Assembly (NCBI RefSeq): GCF_000472665.1
Contig: NZ_AXAC01000022.1
Span: forward strand, 20,970-84,969
Direction: 5' to 3'
Length of the DNA stretch: 64,000 bases
Source: Acetobacterium malicum subsp. dehalogenans DSM 11527
Lineage (GTDB): Bacteria > Bacillota > Clostridia > Eubacteriales > Eubacteriaceae
Part shown: positions 34,296 to 43,208 of the stretch, piece by piece
How the letters are laid out: every line of letters starts with the position of its first letter
Position numbering within the stretch: position 1 is the stretch's first letter
The notes under the pieces: generated by a model
Database searches by the model: none
Told to the model about the DNA's origin: nothing
Seen by the model: the letters and a program-made list of their open reading frames with translations, nothing else
Program-made: the position numbers and the translations under genes

Positions 34296-35699
34296 ATGAA
34301 AAAAAGAATTCAAAATCGCTTTGTCGCAGACTATATCCTGATGTTTTTAATCTCAACCCTGATTGGTGTTTTTGCAGTGACGCTGTTAAGCTTTGCCAGC
34401 GATGTGATCTCCAAAAATCTGGTCAATCACAACTACACCGCAGCAAAAATCATGACGGATGACCTGTCAGTTATGGACGTGGAGCCAGTGCTGGTAAATG
34501 GCGGTGGGGTTCAAGTGGTCACTAAAGATTACGAGGTCATTTTCAGCCAGGGAATTAACAATTTACCAGAGATGTTAAACCCGGAAACATTCACCGACTT
34601 TTTAACCGCCAGTCACGCCAAGGGTAACCCCTATAGTTACAGTATTGCTTATAATCCCAGAGCGGAATTCTGGTTAGTGGTAACCTTTCCCACCTCCATT
34701 CGCATTGATTTTGCGATTGTTCATAATCCTGATTTTTCATCGGTGGATACCCAGGGGGTTGTCGGCGTCATTCTTGCCATCATTTTGTTTTACTTAATTT
34801 TATTGGGAATCAGTACGGTTATTTATTCAAAGCTGACCTCACTGAGTATCATTAATCCCCTTAAAAAGTTGTGCAGCAGTGCCAGCCGGTTAAAAGCAGG
34901 GGATTATACATCACGGGTTGACTTGAATCTGGATAATGAATTCGGAGAACTGGAAACCATTTTTAATGAAATGGCCGATGAAATTGAAAAAGAAATTGCT
35001 TTAAGAAAACAAAGCGAGGAAAATCGGAAGAAGCTGATTTTGGATATTTCTCACGATCTCAAAAATCCTCTGGCCAGTATTATGGGCTACGCAGAACTCT
35101 GTTTAATAAAAAAAGAAATGACCACCGAACAATTGCGGACTTATCTGACCACGATTTATAATAACAGCAGTCGGGCTAACCGCCTGATGAGCGATCTGTT
35201 TGAACTGTCTAAAATGGAAGCCTCGGACTACATATTAGTTAGGGAAAAGCTGGATTTCGTTGAATATCTGCGGGAACAAATGGGTGCAGCCGTGGCAGGT
35301 CTGGATAGCGCCGGATTTTTTTATGAATTCGAGCTTCCCGATCACGAGATTACGGCAACAGTGGACAGACAGCAGATGAGTCGGGTGTTTGAAAATCTTG
35401 TTGATAACGCCATCAACCATAACCCCGTCGGCACCCGGATTGACCTGACTATGTTAAATCATCCCGGACTAATTGAGATTCGTTTTAAGGATAATGGGGT
35501 CGGAATCCCCATGGAGTTAAGCGATCAGGTTTTTGAGCCCTTTGTTAGGGGCGATCCGGCCAGGTCTTCAGAAAACGGGGGGACCGGTTTGGGTTTAGCC
35601 ATCGTCAGAAAAGTGATGGAAGCTCATGGCGGATCCATCAAACTGGCAATTGAGAACACGGTCGGGAGTGAATTCATTTTGCTTTTACCAAAGAGTTAA
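34296..35699 (+). CDS. Membrane sensor histidine kinase
   Basis: The ~467-residue kinase has two transmembrane helices (~13-35 and ~155-178) flanking a ~120-residue extracytoplasmic sensor. HAMP (~180-232) follows. The dimerisation domain has His253 in ISHDLKNPLASI, and the ATPase domain has an N-box (ENLVDNAINHN), G1 (KDNGVGIP) and G2 (GTGLGLAIV). It resembles VanS-type kinases. The ATG at 34296, one base after the response regulator stop, is preferred to a TTG inside that gene. A terminator follows. Confidence 0.92.
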   Translation: MKKRIQNRFVADYILMFLISTLIGVFAVTLLSFASDVISKNLVNHNYTAAKIMTDDLSVMDVEPVLVNGGGVQVVTKDYEVIFSQGINNLPEMLNPETFTDFLTASHAKGNPYSYSIAYNPRAEFWLVVTFPTSIRIDFAIVHNPDFSSVDTQGVVGVILAIILFYLILLGISTVIYSKLTSLSIINPLKKLCSSASRLKAGDYTSRVDLNLDNEFGELETIFNEMADEIEKEIALRKQSEENRKKLILDISHDLKNPLASIMGYAELCLIKKEMTTEQLRTYLTTIYNNSSRANRLMSDLFELSKMEASDYILVREKLDFVEYLREQMGAAVAGLDSAGFFYEFELPDHEITATVDRQQMSRVFENLVDNAINHNPVGTRIDLTMLNHPGLIEIRFKDNGVGIPMELSDQVFEPFVRGDPARSSENGGTGLGLAIVRKVMEAHGGSIKLAIENTVGSEFILLLPKS

Positions 35700-35720
35700 G
35701 ATCGAGTTAAGATTAACAAC

Positions 35721-35778
35721 AGCTTCATGTATGAATCGCTTGCTATAGTAATAGCAAGGGATTACATGAAGCTTTTTA
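35721..35778 (+). terminator. Terminator after the two-component operon
   Basis: AGCTTCATGTA / TACATGAAGCT outer stem with an inner TTGCTAT/ATAGCAA stem, followed by five T. Confidence 0.82.
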
Positions 35779-35810
35779 TGTGACTCCATTAAAATTTGGA
35801 GGTTGAGAAA

Positions 35811-36422
35811 TTGGAAACATTGGATAGTCATTTTTATAATTGGTTTGGGGTTGTATTCTTTGCGGTACTTTATGGCGTGATCTTGTTGTTCATGCCATTT
35901 TATAAAAAAATGGATCGGAAGCCGGCGGGTACCTATCTTGCGTTCGTGATCGCTTTTGCCATCGAAATGCATGGGATTCCCTTCAGTATGTATGTGATTT
36001 CCTGGTTGATTGGAAAAAATCTTCCCGAAGGGGTTTTATGGGGCCACACGCTTTTTGATACCATCGGTTATTGGGGGATGTATATTAATATTGCCTGTGG
36101 GACAGTCGGCATCTTTTTAATTATGAATGGCTGGTACAATATTTACAAAAAATACTGGTCCCGGGAAACCGGAACGGGAACCCTGGTGGAAACTGGGATT
36201 TACAAATACATCCGTCATCCCCAGTATACCGGTTTGCTGTTATTATCCTTTGGGATGATGGTGGAATGGGCTACCTTACCCTTGTTGATTCTATATCCGG
36301 TGATGGTTTTTATGTATGTACGGCTGGCAAAAAAAGAAGAACAGGATATGATTGAAGAATTTGGAATAGATTATAAAAATTATATGGAGGATACAAAGAT
36401 GTTTATTCCGCATCTTATTTAA
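35811..36422 (+). CDS. Isoprenylcysteine/phospholipid methyltransferase-like membrane protein
   Basis: This ~203-residue polytopic membrane protein has about five hydrophobic segments. The C-terminal half carries the ICMT/PEMT-type SAM-binding signature: LVETGIYKYIRHPQYTG (residues ~120-136) and the later EEQDMIEEFGIDYKNYM. Bacterial members methylate lipids or small molecules; the substrate is unknown. The start is a TTG at 35811, with GGAGG 8 bp upstream. Its position after a two-component system suggests, but does not prove, regulation by that system. A very long hairpin terminator follows. Confidence 0.8.
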   Translation: METLDSHFYNWFGVVFFAVLYGVILLFMPFYKKMDRKPAGTYLAFVIAFAIEMHGIPFSMYVISWLIGKNLPEGVLWGHTLFDTIGYWGMYINIACGTVGIFLIMNGWYNIYKKYWSRETGTGTLVETGIYKYIRHPQYTGLLLLSFGMMVEWATLPLLILYPVMVFMYVRLAKKEEQDMIEEFGIDYKNYMEDTKMFIPHLI

Positions 36423-36442
36423 TATGTCAATAGAACTATAAC

Positions 36443-36496
36443 ATGGCAAAACAGCAAAAAGACAGGTATTTACCTGTCTTTTTGCTGTTTTGCCAT
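36443..36496. terminator. Long perfect hairpin, probable bidirectional terminator
   Basis: A 25-bp perfect stem (36443-36467 with 36472-36496) closed by an ATTT loop, with internal A5/T5 runs. It is unusually long for an intrinsic terminator and lies 20 bp after the methyltransferase-like gene. Confidence 0.75.
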
Positions 36497-36577
36497 TGCT
36501 TTTAGTAATTTACAACCATATAATAAGCGAGCATTAGAAAAAATAACAATGAAATCTATATAAATTAGCGAATAACG

Positions 36578-36606
36578 TTTACATGAAATTAAAAGTGGTA
36601 TATTAT
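36578..36606 (+). promoter_or_regulatory. Candidate promoter for the chemoreceptor gene
   Basis: TTTACA (36578-36583), 17 bp, TATTAT (36601-36606), about 100 bp before the ATG at 36707. A TTGACA at 36631 without a good -10 is an alternative. No sigma-28 motility promoter was seen. Confidence 0.4.
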
Positions 36607-36706
36607 TACAGCAAGTTTGTTTAAATTTTATTGACAAAGTGCTTCGCTAAGCTAAGTAGAAACTAATTGAAATTAAATTATAAAAAGGGAAAAGGAAGGG
36701 GAAACT

Positions 36707-39631
36707 ATGAAGTCAATCCGATTACGTCTGATCACATTGTTTACCGCACTCATTTTGGCAGTCACAGGTATTTTAGGGGTGGTTGTCGTCAACCAGTTCA
36801 CCAGCGTTCTGGAGGAGGATGCTCATGAAGAATTACAAAATATGGCGGAGGTCCAGGCGAGGTACATTGAAGCCAGAATAAATACCCAATTGAATTATAT
36901 GGAAAGTCTATCTCAAAATTCAATTATTCTGGATCCGGCCGTGGCTCAGGAACAGCGGGTGGCCTTTTTTGAGGCGGAAGCAGCAAGAGTAGGTTATGAT
37001 GCCTTTGTTTTAGCAGATCTGGCTGGCAATGGCGTCACTCAGAGTGCTGCCGGAGATGTGGTTAATGTCGCCGATCGGAGTTATTTTAAAGGAGCTGCTG
37101 CCGGCGTTCCTACGGTGTCTGATATTACCATCAGTCGGGTAACTGGCGAGCCGGTATTACTATTTGCAACACCAGTCTATCAGAATGGTGCGATTGCAGC
37201 CGTTCTTTATGGAAGAAAAGAAGGGAAAACACTAAGTAGCATTGTCGGTGAGGTGACCTATGGTGAAACTGGTTTTGGCTCGCTGATCAACAATGATGGG
37301 GTTGCGGTGGGCAACGCGAATCTCGATCTGGTCAAACAGCAGTTTAACTTTGCCAAAGCTGACGAAGAAAATCCGGATTATGCTCAATTGGCAGAACTGG
37401 TGCGTAGTAAGATGACAACCCGGGAACCGGGTTTTGGAGACTACAGCCTGGAAGGAAAAGATTTTCTGGTTGGTTTTGCACCGGTAGAAGGCACCCTCTG
37501 GATTTTATCAGTGGCCATGGATCAGGCTGAGCTGGATGCCCAGGTAGCGGAAGTCAGAAATACGATTATTACGGTGATCATACTGGCTATTATTGCCGCA
37601 GCTTTCGCCGTATTCCTGATCAGTGGCACCATCGCCAAACCGATTGTGGCAACCACCGAGGAATTAAACCGGCTGGCTGGCTTTGATTTTAGACACAATG
37701 CACATTCTAATGCTGGTAAATATATTAATCGGCAGGATGAAATAGGTACGATGCTTAAAGCGGTGGCGACCATGCAGCAGAATGTTCAAGATAATCTGAT
37801 CGACAAACTCGAGCATATTTCCCGGGGGAATCTGGATGATGAAATTATCATGGTTGGTGATAATGATCAGGTTGGACCGGCTTTACAGGATACCCAGGGA
37901 GCGATCAAAACGCTGGTAACAGACACCAATATGTTAGTAACCGCAGCGGTTGAAGGCCGGCTGGATGAGCGGGCTGATGCTTCAAAATACAGTGGCGATT
38001 ATCAAAAGGTTATTGCAGGGGTCAACCAGACCCTGAATGCGGTTGTCGAGCCCATTAAAGAGGCCTCCAGCGTTCTGGAGGCGATGGCCCGAGGGGATCT
38101 TGAACAGGATATGCAGGGAGATTACAAGGGGGAACATGCCGCCATCAAAGTCTCCGTCAACAAGACCTTCGCCAGCATTAAAATGCTGGTCAGCGATACC
38201 AATGGTCTCGTTGAAGCTGCCGTCGCCGGCGAGCTGGACACCCGGGCTGATCAATCCAAACATCAGGGTGAATACGCCAAAATCATCACTGGGGTCAATG
38301 CCACCCTGGATGCCATGGCAGAACCGATCCAAGAAGCCTCCGGGGTGCTCGAAGAAATGGCTCAGGGGAATCTTGACCAGGGTATGGAAGGCGATTATAA
38401 AGGGGAATATGCAGTCATTAAAGACTCTGTAAATAAGACCTTTGATAGTATCAAAATGCTGGTGGGTGACACCAACAGTCTGGTGGAATCGGCAGTTGCC
38501 GGTGATCTCAACGCCCGGGCCGACACCTACAAACACAGCGGTGAATATGCCCGAATTGTGGCCGGTATCAACGCTACTCTGGATGCGATGGTGGCACCGA
38601 TACAGGAAGCCAATACCGTGTTGGAAGAAGTGGCCAATGGCAGTCTGAAACTGAGAATGGAAGGGGAATACAAGGGCGAGCATTCAGCCATCAAAGATTC
38701 CTTGAACAGTACTCTGGACTTCTTACAGGGAGTCGTTGATGAAGTGTCTGACATTCTCGACCAGATGGCCAATTCAAATATGGCGGTCAGCATCACGGGT
38801 GACTATAAGGGCGATTTTGAACCAATTAAAACGGCGCTTAACCACATTATCGAATCTTTCAATGAAATCTTAAAAGATATGAACGAAGCGGCAGATCAGG
38901 TATCAGCCGGGGCTTCTCAGGTGTCCGATGGCAGTCAGATGCTGGCTCAGGGTTCCACCGAACAGGCCGCCGCCATCCAGCAATTGAGTTCGTCCATTGA
39001 TGAAATAGCGGATAAAACTAAAGATAACGCCAAACGGGCCAGCGAAGCCAATATGCTTTCCACCACCGCCCAGGAAAAAGCTCAAAAAGGTAATGACAGT
39101 ATGCGCCAGCTCCAGGAATCGATGGATGAAATCAACCAGGCGTCAGGAAATATCTCAAAAATCATCAAGGTCATTGATGATATAGCCTTCCAGACTAATA
39201 TCCTGTCCCTTAATGCTGCCGTGGAAGCCGCCAGAGCTGGTCAGCATGGCAAGGGCTTTGCTGTGGTAGCGGAAGAGGTCAGAAGCCTGGCTGCCAGAAG
39301 TGCCGAAGCCGCCAAAGAAACCACTGTTCTGATTGAAGGCTCAGTGAAAAAGACGGAAGACGGGACCGCCATCGCTGATGAAACAGCCAATGCTCTGGAA
39401 GAAATTGTGGTAGAAATTACCAAGGCTGCTCAATTAGTTCAGGAAATTGCCGAAGCATCCAATGATCAGGCCACCAATATTACCCAGATTAATCTGGGCG
39501 TAGATCAAGTATCCCAGGTTGTTCAGGGAAATACCGCGACAGCCGAACAATCTGCGGCAGCCAGCGAAGAATTATCGGGGCAGTCTCAGTTACTCAAGGA
39601 AATGATCTCACGATTTAAACTTAAAAGATAA
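36707..39631 (+). CDS. Chemoreceptor with dCache sensor and three 91-residue HAMP repeats
   Basis: This 974-residue methyl-accepting chemotaxis protein has a first transmembrane helix (~7-29) and an extracytoplasmic dCache-like sensor (~35-280, with [11 protein letters not shown] and [12 protein letters not shown]). A second helix (~283-306) is followed by HAMP, then three tandem 91-residue units (residues 400-672), each containing two HAMP-like helices. A further HAMP segment precedes the signalling domain (~730-974), whose tip is [24 protein letters not shown]. The tail ends in RFKLKR with no docking motif. AGGAAGGGG precedes the ATG. It signals to CheA/CheW, which are not in the window. 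Confidence 0.93.
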   Translation: MKSIRLRLITLFTALILAVTGILGVVVVNQFTSVLEEDAHEELQNMAEVQARYIEARINTQLNYMESLSQNSIILDPAVAQEQRVAFFEAEAARVGYDAFVLADLAGNGVTQSAAGDVVNVADRSYFKGAAAGVPTVSDITISRVTGEPVLLFATPVYQNGAIAAVLYGRKEGKTLSSIVGEVTYGETGFGSLINNDGVAVGNANLDLVKQQFNFAKADEENPDYAQLAELVRSKMTTREPGFGDYSLEGKDFLVGFAPVEGTLWILSVAMDQAELDAQVAEVRNTIITVIILAIIAAAFAVFLISGTIAKPIVATTEELNRLAGFDFRHNAHSNAGKYINRQDEIGTMLKAVATMQQNVQDNLIDKLEHISRGNLDDEIIMVGDNDQVGPALQDTQGAIKTLVTDTNMLVTAAVEGRLDERADASKYSGDYQKVIAGVNQTLNAVVEPIKEASSVLEAMARGDLEQDMQGDYKGEHAAIKVSVNKTFASIKMLVSDTNGLVEAAVAGELDTRADQSKHQGEYAKIITGVNATLDAMAEPIQEASGVLEEMAQGNLDQGMEGDYKGEYAVIKDSVNKTFDSIKMLVGDTNSLVESAVAGDLNARADTYKHSGEYARIVAGINATLDAMVAPIQEANTVLEEVANGSLKLRMEGEYKGEHSAIKDSLNSTLDFLQGVVDEVSDILDQMANSNMAVSITGDYKGDFEPIKTALNHIIESFNEILKDMNEAADQVSAGASQVSDGSQMLAQGSTEQAAAIQQLSSSIDEIADKTKDNAKRASEANMLSTTAQEKAQKGNDSMRQLQESMDEINQASGNISKIIKVIDDIAFQTNILSLNAAVEAARAGQHGKGFAVVAEEVRSLAARSAEAAKETTVLIEGSVKKTEDGTAIADETANALEEIVVEITKAAQLVQEIAEASNDQATNITQINLGVDQVSQVVQGNTATAEQSAAASEELSGQSQLLKEMISRFKLKR
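37904..38722 (+). repeat. Three tandem 273-bp coding repeats (poly-HAMP)
   Basis: Units at 37904-38176, 38177-38449 and 38450-38722, each 91 codons, begin IKxLVxDTN and end SVNKTF or a variant of it. They are an in-register internal duplication within the chemoreceptor, not an independent element. Confidence 0.88.
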
Positions 39632-39653
39632 AATACCAAGTAAAAACTAAAAC

Positions 39654-39686
39654 AAAAAGACAAGGAAAAAAATTCCTTGTCTTTTT
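39654..39686. terminator. Bidirectional terminator between convergent genes
   Basis: 14-bp perfect stem AAAAAGACAAGGAA / TTCCTTGTCTTTTT; A- and T-runs on the two sides serve the chemoreceptor (+) and the gene at 39741 (-). Confidence 0.88.
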
Positions 39687-39740
39687 GTCGATAAAAGTGC
39701 TTTATCTCGGGTAAATGGGAACACCGTCAGGTAAAAAGGT

Positions 39741-40340
39741 TTATTCTTCTTTGGCCCAATCATCAAAACCCTGCATGACCTTATCATAAGTCTGTTGGGA
39801 GATGTCAGGAAGTTCTCCGCCAAAGGCTTCTTTGGCGCTTTCAAAACCTTCTTTGAAGGCATTTCGGAGGGTTTCAAGCTTACTCTTATCACCACCGGAG
39901 AGGGCTTTGGCAAAATCGACAATTCGTTCTGATGTTTTATTAACCCCAAAATAACCGTCTTCAGAAATCGCTTCCTGGGCGGCAGCCTGGGTTTCAGAAT
40001 CGATTGTGATATCGACGTCTTTTCCTTCGGCCAGATCTTTTAGAACCTGATTAACTTTCTTGCCTTGCTTTTCAATCATGGCTTCAACCATTTTCTTGAA
40101 TGACTCGGTATTACGGGCAAAATCCGCCTTGATTTCGTCTATCTTTTTACGGTCGACAGTGTAGGTTCCGATGTCTTCAGAAGTTGTGGTGCCAAGTTCG
40201 ATGGAGTCGAGTTTTTGCACAACTGGTTGCACTTTGTCAGCAGTCTCGGGCTCCACTTTAACGTCGGCATTTTGCGTAACGCCTTTTGTCTGAATCGCCT
40301 GATTCAGAGCTTTGTTTGCATCAATTGCATTGGTATTCAT
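39741..40340 (-). CDS. Conserved-looking hypothetical protein, helical, cytoplasmic
   Basis: The protein has 199 residues and no signal or membrane segment. A disordered, Lys/Gln/Thr-rich N-terminus (~1-70) precedes a helical domain with the phrases TYTVDRKKIDEIKADF, ISEDGYFGVNKTSERIVDFAKALSGGD, and ISQQTYDKVMQGFDDWA. I think similar proteins occur in other anaerobic Firmicutes without a known function, but cannot confirm it here. The start at 40340 is set by AAGGAGG 7 bp upstream; an earlier in-frame start would lack a ribosome binding site. It shares a bidirectional terminator with the convergent chemoreceptor. Confidence 0.72.
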   Translation of the reverse strand: MNTNAIDANKALNQAIQTKGVTQNADVKVEPETADKVQPVVQKLDSIELGTTTSEDIGTYTVDRKKIDEIKADFARNTESFKKMVEAMIEKQGKKVNQVLKDLAEGKDVDITIDSETQAAAQEAISEDGYFGVNKTSERIVDFAKALSGGDKSKLETLRNAFKEGFESAKEAFGGELPDISQQTYDKVMQGFDDWAKEE

Positions 40341-40445
40341 AACAGCCTCCTTATTAAATATTAAAATAGTTACGTGCTTCTCTAAACTATATCGACAAAA
40401 TTCAGCTAAAAATAACATTATTTTATAAATAATAACAGATTCGAT

Positions 40446-40487
40446 AAAAAATGTCCCTTCAGCCGTTACACTGAAAGGACATTTTTT
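40446..40487. terminator. Terminator between two minus-strand genes
   Basis: A6-TGTCC...CTTCAG / CTGAA..GGACA-T6 stem with one mismatch, overlapping the stop codon of the gene at 40486 and readable in both directions. Confidence 0.82.
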
Positions 40488-40755
40488 ATAGTACTTGTTT
40501 TAAGGGTGACAGGGCTCTTAATGGTTCAGAATGTTTGGCGTCAACTTCACAGCTGTCAATGTGTTTTTTATATGAAAGATCATTTTCGCAGGAAACTGGT
40601 TTAAGTTGATCAGCGGCCACATTTTGCAGGTAAGTCGCAAAGTACGCATTAATTATGGCGGTATCATCTGGTTCATCAGAGGTGCTCGCCACAAACCCGG
40701 ATAAAAAAGCCAACCATGGCCGGGTGTTTGCTTTTATGTCTTTTATCCACTTCAT
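40486..40755 (-). CDS. Small hypothetical protein
   Basis: The gene encodes an 89-residue protein. The first ~25 residues (WIKDIKANTRPWLAFLSGFVAS) are weakly hydrophobic, and the rest is polar with two cysteines (PVSCEND, DSCEVD). I do not recognise a family. An AGGAGG site 8 bp before the ATG and a terminator at its end support translation. The 368-bp space to its right (40756-41124) holds only the promoter and hairpin listed at 41034 and 41063. Confidence 0.6.
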   Translation of the reverse strand: MKWIKDIKANTRPWLAFLSGFVASTSDEPDDTAIINAYFATYLQNVAADQLKPVSCENDLSYKKHIDSCEVDAKHSEPLRALSPLKQVL

Positions 40756-41033
40756 TTTTATGAACCTCCTGTTTTAAAGTAATAATTTTTGTAAAGGGAG
40801 ACTTGGTTAGTCGGTGTGGTTTGGATCAGAAATGGTCTGATTTATTTGCTCATTCGTTCATACTATTAATATCGCCATGTTTCGAAATTACTTTAGGATA
40901 AACGATGAAACAGCATAATTCTGGCAAGAATATTAAAAGAATTAAGCGTTGTGGATGAGATAACCCAATCAGAAAACAAGTTATAGCTAACGATCGTTTG
41001 AAAAGCTTATGGAGAAACAATTAATAAAAGCAC

Positions 41034-41062
41034 TTGATAAAAGAAAAACAGAATGGTATACT
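41034..41062 (+). promoter_or_regulatory. Sigma-A promoter of the GGDEF/HD-GYP/feoA operon
   Basis: TTGATA (41034-41039), 17 bp, TATACT (41057-41062). The predicted start (~41069) falls within the left arm of the palindrome at 41063-41100. Confidence 0.7.
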
Positions 41063-41100
41063 AAAACACGGAAGTTAGGAAATGCTAACTTCCGTGTTTT
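41063..41100. promoter_or_regulatory. 16-bp palindrome at the transcription start
   Basis: AAAACACGGAAGTTAG - GAAATG - CTAACTTCCGTGTTTT, perfect 16-bp arms. A transcript beginning near 41069 would carry a hairpin at its very 5' end. Alternatively the DNA palindrome is an operator or, in the + direction, a terminator (T4). Confidence 0.6.
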
Positions 41101-41145
41101 GTAGTAAACGAGTTTAGACTAATCATGAAAAAGCAGGAGTCGTCG

Positions 41146-42198
41146 ATGGAGAATACACAAAAGGATCATATTTTCACTGAAATATACATGGGGATCCATA
41201 CCGTTATGGTGTTAATGGTACTGGTTTATCACGTTTATTCCCAGACAATGGCGGGAATGATGACGGTGATGCTGGTTATTTACGGGATCTATATTGGCTT
41301 TGAACTATACTTGTTTGCCACCAGACAAATACTAAAATTGGAAAGCATGTTAGGTGGATATTTTCAGAGCATCATGGATATTCTTTTAATTTCCATTTGC
41401 AGTATTTATCTGGAAAACTACTTCTTTATTACTCTGCCAATCTTTTGTCTATTTATCTTAACCGCCAGTTTGGCCAATCATCGCACTAAAAGTATTATCC
41501 ATGGTCTGCTGACAACCCTTGGTTATCTGGCGGTCGGAATATTAAACGGATATTTCCCGCTGGGTGTTGTTTTATTTCAGGGGGGACTCCTGATTGGTTT
41601 CAGTTTTTTTGTGGGTGAACTGAATCAACTTATCAGTGATGTGTACAAAAGAAACCACTATGCCATGGAAGAAATTGAATATAAAAATCAGTTACTGGAA
41701 TACCGGGCGACCACTGACTTTCTGACTGATTTATCTAATCATCAGGCGTTCTATCAGTCGCTGGAAGTGATTGCTGAAAAACACGCACCAATTACTTTGA
41801 TCCTCCTTGATATTGACGATTTTAAGGCAGTCAATGACGTTTATGGCCACCTCTCTGGAGATTATGTTATCCGGGAGGTTTCACAGATTATTAAAAAACA
41901 GCTTCGCACCTCAGACATCGGGGCCCGATATGGCGGTGAAGAGTTTGCAGTGTTACTACCGGGAACTGGGGAACCCTTTGGTCAGCGAATCGCCGAACGG
42001 ATCTGTACTGTTGTTGCGGAATACCCCTTTGAATTTGATAATCAAAAGATGAGGATCACCCTTTCTGCCGGCGTTTGTCATTCAACGGTGGCATTGAATC
42101 GGGGGGAACAGACCATGTTGGTGGATCAGGCAGATGAACTGCTTTATTATTCAAAAAGAAACGGCAAGAACCGGGTTACCAGCGCTCAATTCAAATAA
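41146..42198 (+). CDS. Membrane-bound diguanylate cyclase
   Basis: The ~350-residue protein has about six transmembrane helices (residues ~15-165), a short linker (ELNQLISDVYKRNHYAMEEIEYKNQLLEYRA) and a GGDEF domain with active loop GARYGGEEF. It should produce c-di-GMP. The ATG at 41146 is preferred because AGGAG lies 6 bp upstream; an in-frame ATG at 41125 lacks one. It is first in an operon with an HD-GYP-type phosphodiesterase and FeoA, so opposite c-di-GMP activities are produced together. Confidence 0.9.
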   Translation: MENTQKDHIFTEIYMGIHTVMVLMVLVYHVYSQTMAGMMTVMLVIYGIYIGFELYLFATRQILKLESMLGGYFQSIMDILLISICSIYLENYFFITLPIFCLFILTASLANHRTKSIIHGLLTTLGYLAVGILNGYFPLGVVLFQGGLLIGFSFFVGELNQLISDVYKRNHYAMEEIEYKNQLLEYRATTDFLTDLSNHQAFYQSLEVIAEKHAPITLILLDIDDFKAVNDVYGHLSGDYVIREVSQIIKKQLRTSDIGARYGGEEFAVLLPGTGEPFGQRIAERICTVVAEYPFEFDNQKMRITLSAGVCHSTVALNRGEQTMLVDQADELLYYSKRNGKNRVTSAQFK

Positions 42199-42225
42199 GG
42201 TCTAATGCAATGAAAGGATATTCAG

Positions 42226-43002
42226 ATGACTGAAAAAAAAGCATCCCGTGATATATATGTATTTTCACAATATTTAAACGAAGTGTACCGATTGTATGGC
42301 TTAGCTGGTAATCAGGAAATATTTACCGATAAATTCAGGACCTATCTGAAACGGATGATTGTAAAACTAAAAGATGCATCATTCAGAGATCTCGAAAAGT
42401 ATCGGAATGCAAACTGTGCCAGCAATTGCCTGCCGGGACATTCAATCCGAACCGCTTTGCTAGCCATGGGTCTTGCTAAAGAGCTGGGTTTAAAGGAATC
42501 AGAAATCACTGAAGTAGGGGTGGGGGCCTTACTTCATGATATCGGCAAACTCTTTCTACCCAGAGAGATTTTGGACAAACCCTGTAAACTGAGTGAAATC
42601 GAATTTGATGTGATCAAAAGCCATTCAGAAATCGGGTTTCAGGTACTCAGAAACGAGAACTGGTTGCCTGGACCCTGTATTGAAATTGTCCATAATCATC
42701 ACGAACGTTTAGACGGCAGCGGTTATCCAAATCACTTATGCGGGGATGAGATTCATCAATACGAACGCATTGTAGGGGTCGCTGATGTTTTTGATGCGAT
42801 GACCAGTAAGCGTAATTATAGGGAGGCTCTGAGTTATGAGTTGGCTTTTCAGGAAATTAAAAAAGAGTCACCCCTACTGCTGGATCGACAAATCGTTTTT
42901 GTGTTAGGTGATCTTATCAAGAAATACAGCTATCCCAAACGGGAATTAACAGAGCGATTAGAAATGAGGAGAGAAATATGCCATTATCCATGTGCCGAAT
43001 AG
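42226..43002 (+). CDS. HD-GYP domain protein, probable c-di-GMP phosphodiesterase
   Basis: The 258-residue cytoplasmic protein has an N-terminal helical region (~1-65) and an HD-GYP domain (~68-225). The domain has HSIRTALLAMGLAKELGL, the HD pair in LLHDIGKLFLP, and HHERLDGSGYP, in which GYP is intact. It then continues as RIVGVADVFDAMTSKRNYR. It probably hydrolyses c-di-GMP, or works as an HD-type hydrolase on another nucleotide. AAAGGA precedes the ATG. It starts 27 bp after the diguanylate cyclase and overlaps feoA by 25 bp. Confidence 0.88.
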   Translation: MTEKKASRDIYVFSQYLNEVYRLYGLAGNQEIFTDKFRTYLKRMIVKLKDASFRDLEKYRNANCASNCLPGHSIRTALLAMGLAKELGLKESEITEVGVGALLHDIGKLFLPREILDKPCKLSEIEFDVIKSHSEIGFQVLRNENWLPGPCIEIVHNHHERLDGSGYPNHLCGDEIHQYERIVGVADVFDAMTSKRNYREALSYELAFQEIKKESPLLLDRQIVFVLGDLIKKYSYPKRELTERLEMRREICHYPCAE

Positions 43003-43208
43003 GAAGTACGGTTGTTGTAAAAAATCTAAGCGTGGAGGAAGCCTTAGCTAAAAGGCTTTACAGCATGGGTTTGATTAAGGGCGCCTTTCTCAAGGTAATC
43101 TCGACAGAGCATCAGGGTCCCATGACCATTGAACTATTGGGCAGTCAATTGGCACTGGGATATGAGATAGCCTCGCAAATACAAGTGGTGACGGCAAAAT
43201 ATCATTAA
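42978..43208 (+). CDS. FeoA-family SH3-like protein
   Basis: The gene encodes a 76-residue protein with the FeoA beta-barrel signature: AKRLYSMGLIKGAFLKVISTEHQGPMTIELLGSQLALG..IAS.I. FeoA proteins assist the ferrous iron transporter FeoB and a related domain occurs in iron regulators. No feoB is nearby. GAGGAGAG precedes an ATG located inside the HD-GYP gene, so the two are translationally coupled. Its role in a c-di-GMP operon is unknown; a protein-protein adaptor is possible. Its stop codon overlaps that of the convergent antiporter gene (TTAA, 43205-43208). Confidence 0.85.
   Translation: MPLSMCRIGSTVVVKNLSVEEALAKRLYSMGLIKGAFLKVISTEHQGPMTIELLGSQLALGYEIASQIQVVTAKYH

Noticed and set aside
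37982..38683. 233-codon minus-strand frame across the HAMP repeats
   Set aside because: It mirrors the repeat period of the chemoreceptor and has no family resemblance or ribosome binding site.
37904..38722. CRISPR-like or mobile repeat array
   Set aside because: Units are 273 bp, contiguous, in frame and code for HAMP helices; there are no spacers.
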